From JANMEX01 sp031423755 (lineage in GTDB: Bacteria > Pseudomonadota > Alphaproteobacteria > Rhizobiales > Rhizobiaceae): a DNA stretch of 6,034 nucleotides. The translations under genes and the position numbers were made by a program. Under the pieces are notes generated by a model. It saw only the letters and a program-made list of their open reading frames with translations, was not told the DNA's origin and did no database searches. Below, one piece after another: positions 1 through 6,034 of this stretch (positions are counted from its first letter, which is position 1; each line of letters opens with the position of its first letter). Location of the stretch: NCBI GenBank assembly GCA_031423755.1, contig JANPGC010000003.1:1-6034 (forward strand), in the 5' to 3' direction.

Positions 1-1341
1 GCGCTGAATGAACTGCGCTGCGGTAATTGAACCGGCGTGGCGGCCGCCGATGTTTTTCATGTCGGCATTCGGGGTGTCGATCAGCTTGTCATAGTCCGGT
101 CCCATCGGCATGCGCCACAGCCGCTCGCCGGTGGAAAGGCCCGCAGCCGTCAACTGCGCCGACAGCTCGTCATTGTTGGAAAACAGGCCGGCATGCAGCG
201 ACCCAAGCGCCACAATGATCGCGCCGGTCAGCGTTGCAAGGTTGATCATGAACTTCGGATCGTACTTGGTGCGGCAGTAATGCAGCGCGTCGGCCAGAAC
301 CAGGCGACCTTCCGCATCGGTGTTCAAAACTTCGATGGTCTGGCCGGACATTGATGTCACAATGTCTCCCGGCCGCTGCGCATTGGCGTCGACCATGTTC
401 TCCACCAGCCCGATAATGCCGATGACATTGGCCTTCGCCTTGCGCGTAGCCAGAACATGCATCAGGCCGGTGACAGCAGCGGCGCCGCCCATGTCGCCCT
501 TCATGTCTTCCATGCCCGAAGCGGGTTTGATTGAAACGCCGCCGGAGTCGAAAACCACACCCTTGCCGACGAAAGCGATCGGCTTGTCCTTCGCCTTGCC
601 GCCGTTCCAGTGCATGATGACCATCAACGGCGGGCGGACCGAACCTTGCGCCACGCCAAGCAGCGCGCCCATGCCAAGCTTGGCCATCTGCTTCTCGTTC
701 AACGTCTCGACCTTCACGCCCAGCGCTTCAAGTTCTTTCGCCTTGGCCGCAAATTCGAGTGTCCCCAGAACGTTTGCCGGTTCATTGACCAGATCACGCG
801 CCAAAATCACGCCGCCATGCACAGCCTCGCGCGTTGCAAAGGCCTTCTTCGCGCCAGCAGCTTCAGCAGTCAAAATGGTGATCCTGGCCGCAGATGCAGG
901 TTTTGCCGCGTCATCTTTCTTGGTCTTGTATTTGTCGAACGTGTACGCGCGCAGCAGAGCGCCGAGCGCAAAGTCCGCCGCATTGTCCGCAGACACGGCC
1001 TGCCCGTCCATTTCAAGCAAAACGCTTGCCGCCTTGGCGCTGCCCAGTTTGGACGCCACGGTTCCGCCAAGCTTCATCCAGCCATTCGCATCGAGTTCCG
1101 AAGCCTTGCCGACTCCAACAATGACAAGACGATCAAGCGCAGTGTCCGATGGAACCAGCACTTCTGCCGAGCTGTTCGCCTTGCCCTTGAAGTCGGCGGC
1201 GAAAATAGCCTTGTCCAGCGAGGGACCGGCAAAGCCGCGTGCGGTTTCAGATTGTTTGCCGTCAGCCGATGAGAGGATGAAAAGCACGCCGGAGGGCTGT
1301 TTGCCTGGTTTGGCAAAGGCAATGGTCGGGGTCTGCGCCAT
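1..1341 (-). CDS. pepA: Leucyl aminopeptidase PepA (M17 family), C-terminus cut by window edge
   Basis: Cytosolic di-metal exopeptidase that removes N-terminal residues, classically leucine, from peptides during protein turnover. Read on the minus strand from ATG at 1341 (MAQTPTIAFAKPGKQPSGVL), the frame is open for 447 codons to the left edge; the family is about 500 residues, so roughly 50 are missing. Residues 1 to about 165 form the variable N-terminal domain and the rest the catalytic domain. The M17 signature NTDAEGRL is at residues 340-347. All E. coli PepA active-site residues are present at a constant offset of -10: metal ligands K260, D265, D283, D342 and E344, and catalytic K272 and R346. 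The enzyme should therefore be active. No good Shine-Dalgarno precedes the ATG (the upstream bases read CCCCACCC), but the start fits the family N-terminus. It is transcribed divergently from lptFGD. Family assignment is very secure; the exact peptide preference is not visible. Confidence 0.97.
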   Translation of the reverse strand, partial: MAQTPTIAFAKPGKQPSGVLFILSSADGKQSETARGFAGPSLDKAIFAADFKGKANSSAEVLVPSDTALDRLVIVGVGKASELDANGWMKLGGTVASKLGSAKAASVLLEMDGQAVSADNAADFALGALLRAYTFDKYKTKKDDAAKPASAARITILTAEAAGAKKAFATREAVHGGVILARDLVNEPANVLGTLEFAAKAKELEALGVKVETLNEKQMAKLGMGALLGVAQGSVRPPLMVIMHWNGGKAKDKPIAFVGKGVVFDSGGVSIKPASGMEDMKGDMGGAAAVTGLMHVLATRKAKANVIGIIGLVENMVDANAQRPGDIVTSMSGQTIEVLNTDAEGRLVLADALHYCRTKYDPKFMINLATLTGAIIVALGSLHAGLFSNNDELSAQLTAAGLSTGERLWRMPMGPDYDKLIDTPNADMKNIGGRHAGSITAAQFIQR

Positions 1342-1384
1342 GGGTGGGGAATCCGTTTGTGTCAGTGTTGATATGCTGTTTTGC

Positions 1385-1416
1385 GGCAATTAGCGCCATT
1401 TGCAAGCGTGGCAATT
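1385..1416. repeat. Short direct repeat GGCAATT in the intergenic region
   Basis: GGCAATT occurs at 1385-1391 and again at 1410-1416, a 25-base period. The second copy is part of the perfect 8-base palindrome GCAATTGC (1411-1418). The spacing and the location between divergent starts would suit a pair of regulator sites, but 7-base repeats arise easily by chance and I recognise no known operator in them. Low confidence as a functional element. Confidence 0.2.
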
Positions 1417-1547
1417 GCTTCACCATTCATAAACCTTGTTTCTTCGCCCCATGTTAGCCAAGATCAATTAGCATTTGAGTGTTCCAGACCGTCGTGATAG
1501 CGCCGGTCGGGAAATGCAGGCGTTGCGGGGCGCCGGGACTAGAAACT

Positions 1548-1551
1548 GGAG
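1548..1551 (+). promoter_or_regulatory. lptF: Weak ribosome binding site for lptF
   Basis: GGAG lies 13 bases before the ATG at 1565. The spacing is longer than ideal, so initiation may be weak. It is the best purine-rich match near the start chosen from the family N-terminus. Confidence 0.35.
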
Positions 1552-1564
1552 TCGACCCGAACCC

Positions 1565-2773
1565 ATGAAGGTTCTCGAGCGATACATCCTGCGCCGCATC
1601 CTTGTTCAGTCCGCTGGCGCTGCCGCTGCGTCTTTGAGCATTGTCTGGATCGTTCAGGCTCTGACCAAGGTCGATCTGGTTACGGATACCGGCCAGTCCA
1701 TCGGCTCGTTCCTGTATCTGTCTCTGCTCATTCTCCCGGCCATCGTGCCAATTGTGATGCCGTTCGCAATTCTCATCGCCACCGCGCAGACGCTGAACAC
1801 CATGAGCACGGATTCTGAGCTTGCAGTCGTCCATGCGGCCGGAACACCGAAACTGATGATCTACCGGCCAATCATTCTTGTGGCGGCGCTGGCGGCGGCG
1901 ATCACCATTTTTTTTGGCAATTTTGTTGAACCTTACTCACGCCAGTCCGCCCGCTTTCTGGTCTCGCAGGCGCGCGCGGATTTCGTGTCGCTGCTCATTC
2001 AGGAAGGCTCGTTTCGGCAGGTTGACAAAAATGTCTTCATGCAAGTGTCCAAGCGCGAAGCTGGCGGCCAGCTTGGCGGATTGTTTATCGCCGATTCGCG
2101 CGATCCGGCGCTCGACATGATCTATTACGCCCGCAAGGGGTCAGTCGTGCGCCGTGAAGACACCAATCTTTTGTTGATGACCGATGGCGAAATTCACCGC
2201 AAGACGGTTCGGGACGGACAGGTCTCCATCATCCGCTTCTCGTCCTATGCCTTTGACCTGTCTGAATTTTCTGCGGCCGGGTCCACGCTCAGGCTGTTGC
2301 CGAAAGACCAGACAACCAGTTATCTATGGTCCCCTGATCCCAACGACGTGATCTTTCAGAAGCAGCCGTTGCTTTACAGCACAGAATTGCACCGGCGTTT
2401 TTCAGAATGGCTCTATCCACTGGCGTTCGCGATGATTGCAATCGGTGCCTGCGGCATGGCCCGTTCCCATCGCCAAACCGCGTTGGTCACAATGCTGAAT
2501 GCCGTCGGAGCGGCGTTTGTGTTGCGCTGGGTAGGCATATTCGGCGAAGATGCCGCCGAAAGCAGCCGCTACGCGGCGATCTGGGTTTATCTCATACCAC
2601 TTGCGGGCATATTTCTTCCGGCGTACCTGGCGTCCCGCAACATCACAATCGAATGGCCGGCTTCGGTGCGAAAGCGGGCTGCGGACTTGCTGTCCCGAGT
2701 GGGTGAGGTCCTGTTTGCACTGCGGATCAGGCTGTCGGGCTTCCGCCGCGCCTCCACAGGAGAGGCGGCATGA
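1565..2773 (+). CDS. lptF: LPS export ABC transporter permease LptF
   Basis: Inner-membrane permease subunit (YjgP/YjgQ family) of the LptB2FG complex, which extracts LPS from the periplasmic leaflet and passes it to LptC/LptA. The 402 residues show the family topology: membrane segments at about 13-33, 47-75 and 99-120, a periplasmic beta-jellyroll domain at about 121-280, then segments at about 282-298, 304-323 and 336-356. The cytoplasmic coupling helix DSELAVVHAAG (83-93) carries E85, the likely counterpart of E. coli LptF E84 that contacts LptB. I chose ATG 1565 because MKVLERYILRR matches the family N-terminus. In-frame ATG 1514 and TTG 1475 would add 17 or 30 residues of non-family-like sequence. 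The basic tail after residue about 360 is longer than in E. coli LptF (about 366 residues). First gene of the lptFGD run, overlapping lptG by 4 bases. LptF rather than LptG is inferred from gene order and N-terminal sequence. Confidence 0.95.
   Translation: MKVLERYILRRILVQSAGAAAASLSIVWIVQALTKVDLVTDTGQSIGSFLYLSLLILPAIVPIVMPFAILIATAQTLNTMSTDSELAVVHAAGTPKLMIYRPIILVAALAAAITIFFGNFVEPYSRQSARFLVSQARADFVSLLIQEGSFRQVDKNVFMQVSKREAGGQLGGLFIADSRDPALDMIYYARKGSVVRREDTNLLLMTDGEIHRKTVRDGQVSIIRFSSYAFDLSEFSAAGSTLRLLPKDQTTSYLWSPDPNDVIFQKQPLLYSTELHRRFSEWLYPLAFAMIAIGACGMARSHRQTALVTMLNAVGAAFVLRWVGIFGEDAAESSRYAAIWVYLIPLAGIFLPAYLASRNITIEWPASVRKRAADLLSRVGEVLFALRIRLSGFRRASTGEAA
2758..2765 (+). promoter_or_regulatory. 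lptG: Ribosome binding site for lptG inside the lptF 3' end
   Basis: AGGAGAGG sits within the last codons of lptF; its AGGAG core (2758-2762) is 7 bases before the ATG at 2770. This is good spacing, supports that start, and lets lptG be translated with or after lptF. Confidence 0.8.
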
Positions 2774-3858
2774 TTGGCTTTACGCTTGGGCGCTATTTTT
2801 TCACACGATACCTTGTCACCGTCGGCTATTTTCTGGCTGGCATCATGGCCATGGTGTTTGTCACAAACTTCACGCAGATCAATGACCGGCTTTCCGGCGT
2901 GGCGCAGTATAGTGTTTCCATCGGACTAAGCATTGCCGCGCTGCAGGTGCCGATGATCCTGCAGCAGACCATTCCCTTTGTCGGCCTGTTTGCCAGCATG
3001 GCGCTCTTGGTGCAGCTGAACCGCAAGTACGAACTGGTGATTGCCCGCTCAGCTGGCTTGTCTGCCTGGCAATTTCTGCTGCCGATTTGCCTCGGCGCGT
3101 TGGTTTTCGGCGTCGCCTCGGTGATCGTCATCAATCCGCTGGCGGCCAGAACCTATCTTCTGGCAGAGGAAATGCAGGCACCGTTCGGTTCCAGAAAGGC
3201 AGGTGCCTCCTCCGCCCTGTCTATCCCTTGGCTCAGGCAGAAAAGCGATGACGGCGAGATCATTATCGGCGCCAAAACCGTTCTGAAAGACGGCACGGAA
3301 CTGGTCTCTCCGCTGTTTATGGTCATTGATGCCGGTGGGTCTGTCAAACAGCGCATTGATGCGAATCGGGCGGCATTGCAGGTGAAAAACTGGAGGCTCA
3401 CCGGGGTCATCATTTCACAGCCGGGAACACCGCCCGAACGTCGGGCCACCTTGGATATCGCAACAAACCTGACACCGGAACTGGTGCAGGAACGGCTGCA
3501 AATCCCCGAAATGACGCCGTTTTTTGCGCTGCCGCAAAAGATTGCAGTTGCCCGCGCGCTTGGTTATCAGGCAAACGCATTCTCCATGCAGTTTCACTCG
3601 GTCATGGCACTTCCGGCGCTTTTGGTGGTCATGACGCTCATTGCATCAACAGTTACGCTTAAATTCGTGCGTTTTGGCCAGTCCGGAACCATGATTCTGG
3701 GTGGCATCCTCGCGGGGTTCATGCTTTATGTCGTCACGGTTTTGGTCAAGGCTTTCGGCAAGGCCGGTATTGTGTCGCCCGGTCTTGCGGCATGGTTCCC
3801 GGTGGTGGTGGCCTTCTTATTTGGAGTATCCTTCCTGTTGCACAAGGAGGACGGTTAG
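2770..3858 (+). CDS. lptG: LPS export ABC transporter permease LptG
   Basis: Second inner-membrane permease of LptB2FG, pairing with LptF to form the cavity through which LPS leaves the inner membrane. The 362 residues match the family length (about 360). Predicted membrane segments lie at about 12-33, 60-80 and 100-122, followed by a periplasmic jellyroll domain (about 123-270) and segments at about 278-297, 307-326 and 338-357. The coupling helix RKYELVIARSAG (85-96) has E88 at the same number as the E. coli LptG residue that contacts LptB. Where E. coli LptG has K34 at the end of the first membrane segment, this protein appears to have N33. The ATG overlaps the lptF stop (ATGA) and has a good Shine-Dalgarno, so translational coupling is likely. 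The stop TAG directly abuts the lptD start. The partners LptB, LptC and LptA are not encoded in this window. Confidence 0.96.
   Translation: MIGFTLGRYFFTRYLVTVGYFLAGIMAMVFVTNFTQINDRLSGVAQYSVSIGLSIAALQVPMILQQTIPFVGLFASMALLVQLNRKYELVIARSAGLSAWQFLLPICLGALVFGVASVIVINPLAARTYLLAEEMQAPFGSRKAGASSALSIPWLRQKSDDGEIIIGAKTVLKDGTELVSPLFMVIDAGGSVKQRIDANRAALQVKNWRLTGVIISQPGTPPERRATLDIATNLTPELVQERLQIPEMTPFFALPQKIAVARALGYQANAFSMQFHSVMALPALLVVMTLIASTVTLKFVRFGQSGTMILGGILAGFMLYVVTVLVKAFGKAGIVSPGLAAWFPVVVAFLFGVSFLLHKEDG
3844..3850 (+). promoter_or_regulatory. lptD: Strong ribosome binding site that decides the lptD TTG start
   Basis: AAGGAGG is close to a perfect anti-Shine-Dalgarno match. It lies 8 bases before TTG 3859, the ideal distance, but 20 bases before the alternative GTG at 3871. 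It overlaps the final codons of lptG, coupling the two genes. Confidence 0.85.
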
Positions 3859-3969
3859 TTGGGTGGCCCTGTGAACAATAGGAAGCCTGTTTCGCGCGTG
3901 GTTGCTTTGGCCGCGTCGACTGCGCTTGGCTGCCTGTTTGCCTTGTCGATTTCCAACACCGCTTTTGCT
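3859..3969 (+). other. lptD: Signal peptide of LptD
   Basis: Residues 1-37 have a basic n-region (R8, K9, R13), a hydrophobic core of about 20 residues, and a cleavage site after AFA (35-37), before Q38. This is a Sec signal peptidase I site. C25 is in the hydrophobic core and is not placed as a lipobox, so this is not a lipoprotein. The mature protein would begin QSIEDLAASA. Confidence 0.85.
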
Positions 3970-6034
3970 CAAAGCATTGAAGACCTTGCGGCGTCTGCGA
4001 AGGTCGCTCCGAACGCCAGACTGCTGCTGGTCGCTGATGAGCTGATTTACGACAACAGCGCGGAAACCGTTACCGCTTCAGGCAACGTGCAGATTGATTA
4101 CGGCGGCAACAAGCTGGTTGCCAAAGAAGTGGTGTACGACCAGAAAACCGGGCGTCTGCGCGCCAACGGCAACGTCGAGATCATCGAGACTGATGGCAAC
4201 CGCATCTACGCAGAGCAGATCGACATAACTGATGACTTCCGCGATGGATTCGTCAACGCTTTGCGCGTCGAGACCATCGACAACACGCGCTTTGCCGCCG
4301 AGAGCGCCGAGCGCACGGGCGGCAACATCACAACCTTCAACAATGGCGTCTACACTGCCTGCGAGCCTTGCCGCGACAATCCCGAGAAAGCGCCGATTTG
4401 GCAGATCAAGTCGCGCAAGATCATCTGGAACGCGCAGAAGAAGACGATCCGTTTCGAAGGCGGTCGCTTCGAATTGTTTGGAATGCCAATTGCCGGCCTG
4501 CCCGCGTTTGAGATTGCCGACCCGACAGTCAAGCGCAAGACAGGCTTCCTGGTCCCCGGCATCCGCTACAAGAATGAGCTTGGCTTTGGCGTGACGGTTC
4601 CTTTCTATGTGGCCCTCGCCCCCAGCTACGATCTTTTGTTCAACGGCACGATCTACAGCCGTCAGGGTTTCCTTGCGGAGGCCGAATTCCGGCAGCGTCT
4701 TGCCAACGGCGCCTACTCGCTCAAAATCGCAGGCATCCACCAGAATGAGCCTGACGCATTCCGCTTTGGCTATGTGGACCGCAATCATGTCAATCGAGGC
4801 ATGATCGGCTCTGAAGGCGAGTTCAAACTCAACCCGCGCTGGACGTTCGGCTGGGACGTGATGGCGCAGAGCGACAAGAATTTCTCCTACACCTACTCCA
4901 TCGACCGCTATAACCAATACAACCGCAAGAACGAGATTTATCTGACCGGCTTGTCTGGCCGCAACTATCTCGACTTTCATGCCTACAAGTTCAACGTTCA
5001 ACAGGCCGTTCCGTCAGCCAACGGCGGCGACGATCGTCATCCTTGGGTGGGATCGAGTGACTATTCGTTGACAAGCGCAGACCCGGTGCTTGGCGGCGAG
5101 CTGAATCTGGATTTCAACGTGCGCGGTGTGGACCGGGACGAGCGCGATCTGATAACCAATCCGGCGCTGAATGGGTTTGGCAATCTCATTGGTGCTTCAG
5201 GAACGTCGGCGCGCTTCTCAGCGGAGGCGGAATGGAAGCGTACGGTGATTTTGCCCGGCGGCCTTGCACTCACGCCGCTGCTCGCGCTGCGCGGCGACAG
5301 TGACTTGATCGACTCGGCTGATCTGGTGCGAACAGAAGCGTTCCGGGGCATGGCAACCGCAGGGTTGGACGTGCGCTGGCCTATCCTGTTTTCGACCACT
5401 TCGGCCACCCATATTCTGGAGCCTGTCGCGCAGATATTCATGCGCAACAATGAGCGTTTCGCCGGACTTCTGCCAAATGAAGACGCACAGAGCATGGTTT
5501 TTGACGCTTCCAATCTCTTTGAGCGCGACAAGTTCTCGGGCTGGGACCGCATGGAAGGCGGAACGCGGGCCAATTTTGGCTTGCGCTATTCCGGCACCTT
5601 CTCAAATGGCTGGACTGCCAACGCCATGTTCGGTCAGTCCTATCATCTTGCAGGTGTGAATTCCTTTGCATCGCCTGACCTCGTTGCCGCCGGAGCGTTT
5701 TCGGGCCTCGAAACTGATGCGTCGGACTATGTCGCTGCTGCGGGTCTTTCGTCAGGCAGCGGCTGGTCGATGGCAGCGCGCGGCCGATTTGACGAGAAGA
5801 CGTTTGAGGTGCGCCGAAGCGAAGCCGAGCTTGCCTATACGGGAACGCCGCTTTCGGGTTCACTTCGCTACGCCTACATTCAGGCGCAGCCGCAATACGG
5901 ATTCAACGTCGACCGCCACGAGGTGACGGGTGCGGGCAGCGTGAAGTTCAAGCAAAATTGGCGCGCGTTCGGCTCGACGACCTATGACATCAAGAACAAA
6001 TATTCGTCGGCCGTGTCGATGGGATTAGGTTATG
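3859..6034 (+). CDS. lptD: LPS-assembly outer-membrane protein LptD, C-terminus cut by window edge
   Basis: Outer-membrane translocon that, with lipoprotein LptE, receives LPS from the LptA bridge and inserts it in the outer leaflet. The frame is open from TTG 3859 for 725 complete codons to the edge; E. coli LptD has 784 residues, so some 50-60 are missing. Residues 1-37 are a signal peptide. The LptA-like OstA jellyroll covers about 55-165, with repeats such as ASGNVQIDYGG and RANGNVEI. CEPC is at 168-171, and the barrel begins near 235-260 (VPFYVALAPSYDL, 247-259). The barrel motif NEDAQSMVFDASNLF (540-554), followed by FSGWDRMEGGTR (559-570), is characteristic of LptD. The visible sequence ends at MGLGY, just before the position of the E. 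coli Cys pair C724/C725. TTG is chosen because of the Shine-Dalgarno; no in-frame ATG lies in the N-terminal region. Third gene of the lptFGD operon, with no gap to lptG. Confidence 0.97.
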   Translation, partial: MGGPVNNRKPVSRVVALAASTALGCLFALSISNTAFAQSIEDLAASAKVAPNARLLLVADELIYDNSAETVTASGNVQIDYGGNKLVAKEVVYDQKTGRLRANGNVEIIETDGNRIYAEQIDITDDFRDGFVNALRVETIDNTRFAAESAERTGGNITTFNNGVYTACEPCRDNPEKAPIWQIKSRKIIWNAQKKTIRFEGGRFELFGMPIAGLPAFEIADPTVKRKTGFLVPGIRYKNELGFGVTVPFYVALAPSYDLLFNGTIYSRQGFLAEAEFRQRLANGAYSLKIAGIHQNEPDAFRFGYVDRNHVNRGMIGSEGEFKLNPRWTFGWDVMAQSDKNFSYTYSIDRYNQYNRKNEIYLTGLSGRNYLDFHAYKFNVQQAVPSANGGDDRHPWVGSSDYSLTSADPVLGGELNLDFNVRGVDRDERDLITNPALNGFGNLIGASGTSARFSAEAEWKRTVILPGGLALTPLLALRGDSDLIDSADLVRTEAFRGMATAGLDVRWPILFSTTSATHILEPVAQIFMRNNERFAGLLPNEDAQSMVFDASNLFERDKFSGWDRMEGGTRANFGLRYSGTFSNGWTANAMFGQSYHLAGVNSFASPDLVAAGAFSGLETDASDYVAAAGLSSGSGWSMAARGRFDEKTFEVRRSEAELAYTGTPLSGSLRYAYIQAQPQYGFNVDRHEVTGAGSVKFKQNWRAFGSTTYDIKNKYSSAVSMGLGY

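Larger units (their letters stand above)
1342..1564. promoter_or_regulatory. Divergent pepA / lptFGD intergenic region
   Basis: This 223-base gap separates the divergent starts of pepA and lptF, so promoters for both units are expected here by position. The stretch from about 1361 to 1480 is visibly more AT-rich than the flanking genes, as expected of a promoter zone, while 1500-1540 is GC-rich leader. I looked for alphaproteobacterial sigma-70 type boxes (CTTGAC, about 17 bases, CTATAT-like) on both strands and found only weak partial matches, such as TTGTTT at 1436-1441 on the plus strand. I therefore do not assign a promoter position. No Rho-independent terminator, tRNA or convincing small gene is visible. 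The regulatory role is inferred from gene arrangement. Confidence 0.5.

Noticed and set aside
610..1272. 220-codon plus-strand open frame within pepA
   Set aside because: Second antisense shadow of pepA, rich in Arg/His/Cys with no recognisable domain.
320..1393. 357-codon open frame on the plus strand across the pepA locus
   Set aside because: It is antisense to PepA, whose active-site residues are all intact on the minus strand. Its protein is low-complexity Ser/Ala/Pro-rich, typical of a shadow frame.
1436..1464. TTGTTT (1436-1441), 17 bases, CAAGAT (1459-1464) as an lptF promoter
   Set aside because: Both hexamers match the consensus poorly and similar weak pairs occur elsewhere in the same region, so no promoter is assigned.
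1500..1536. Repeated GCGCCGG at 1500-1506 and 1530-1536, considered as a hairpin or attenuator in the lptF leader
   Set aside because: The copies are direct, not inverted. No stable stem followed by a T-run can be drawn, and 7-base GC repeats are expected by chance in this composition.
1454..1834. 126-codon minus-strand open frame spanning the intergenic region and the lptF 5' end
   Set aside because: Antisense to the LptF membrane domain, with a hydrophilic composition unlike any family I recognise and no good ribosome binding site noted.
4078..5001. 307-codon open frame on the minus strand inside lptD, hydrophobic in composition
   Set aside because: It is antisense to a fully convincing LptD coding frame, has no family resemblance I recognise, and valine/alanine-rich antisense frames are common opposite GC-biased codons.
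5061..5573. 170-codon minus-strand open frame in the LptD barrel region
   Set aside because: Ser/Arg-rich shadow of the LptD frame, which continues uninterrupted with its conserved barrel motif through this stretch.

Overview
The window looks like ordinary chromosomal core-genome sequence from an alphaproteobacterium, most likely a member of the Rhizobiales (Hyphomicrobiales). This rests on the moderately GC-rich coding sequence, the character of the proteins (for example the CEPC motif in LptD and the 'NPEKAPIWQIK' style of the segment after it), and the gene order pepA / lptF-lptG-lptD, which is typical of that class. The genus cannot be fixed from the sequence alone.

Layout: (1) Positions 1-1341, minus strand: the first 447 residues of a leucyl aminopeptidase (PepA, M17 family). 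Its C-terminus lies off the left edge. (2) Positions 1342-1564: a 223-base divergent intergenic region that must hold the 5' ends of both transcription units. I see no convincing promoter boxes in it. (3) Positions 1565-2773, plus strand: lptF. (4) Positions 2770-3858: lptG, overlapping lptF by 4 bases (ATGA). (5) Positions 3859-6034: lptD, beginning at a TTG codon directly after the lptG stop. It has a strong Shine-Dalgarno sequence and runs off the right edge after 725 codons.

The three plus-strand genes form a tightly packed, probably translationally coupled operon for the two ends of the lipopolysaccharide transport (Lpt) bridge. LptF and LptG are the inner-membrane permease subunits that, with the LptB ATPase (not in this window), extract LPS from the inner membrane. 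LptD is the outer-membrane beta-barrel that, with LptE, places LPS on the cell surface. PepA is a cytosolic peptidase with no obvious mechanistic link; its position is a conserved neighbourhood rather than a shared pathway.

I found no mobile element, CRISPR array, RNA gene, toxin or defence module, and no evidence of an undescribed system. The points worth a second look are within-family details: the non-ATG start of lptD, the cysteine pattern of LptD compared with E. coli, an Asn in LptG where E. coli has Lys34, a basic C-terminal extension on LptF, and start-site ambiguity for lptF and pepA.
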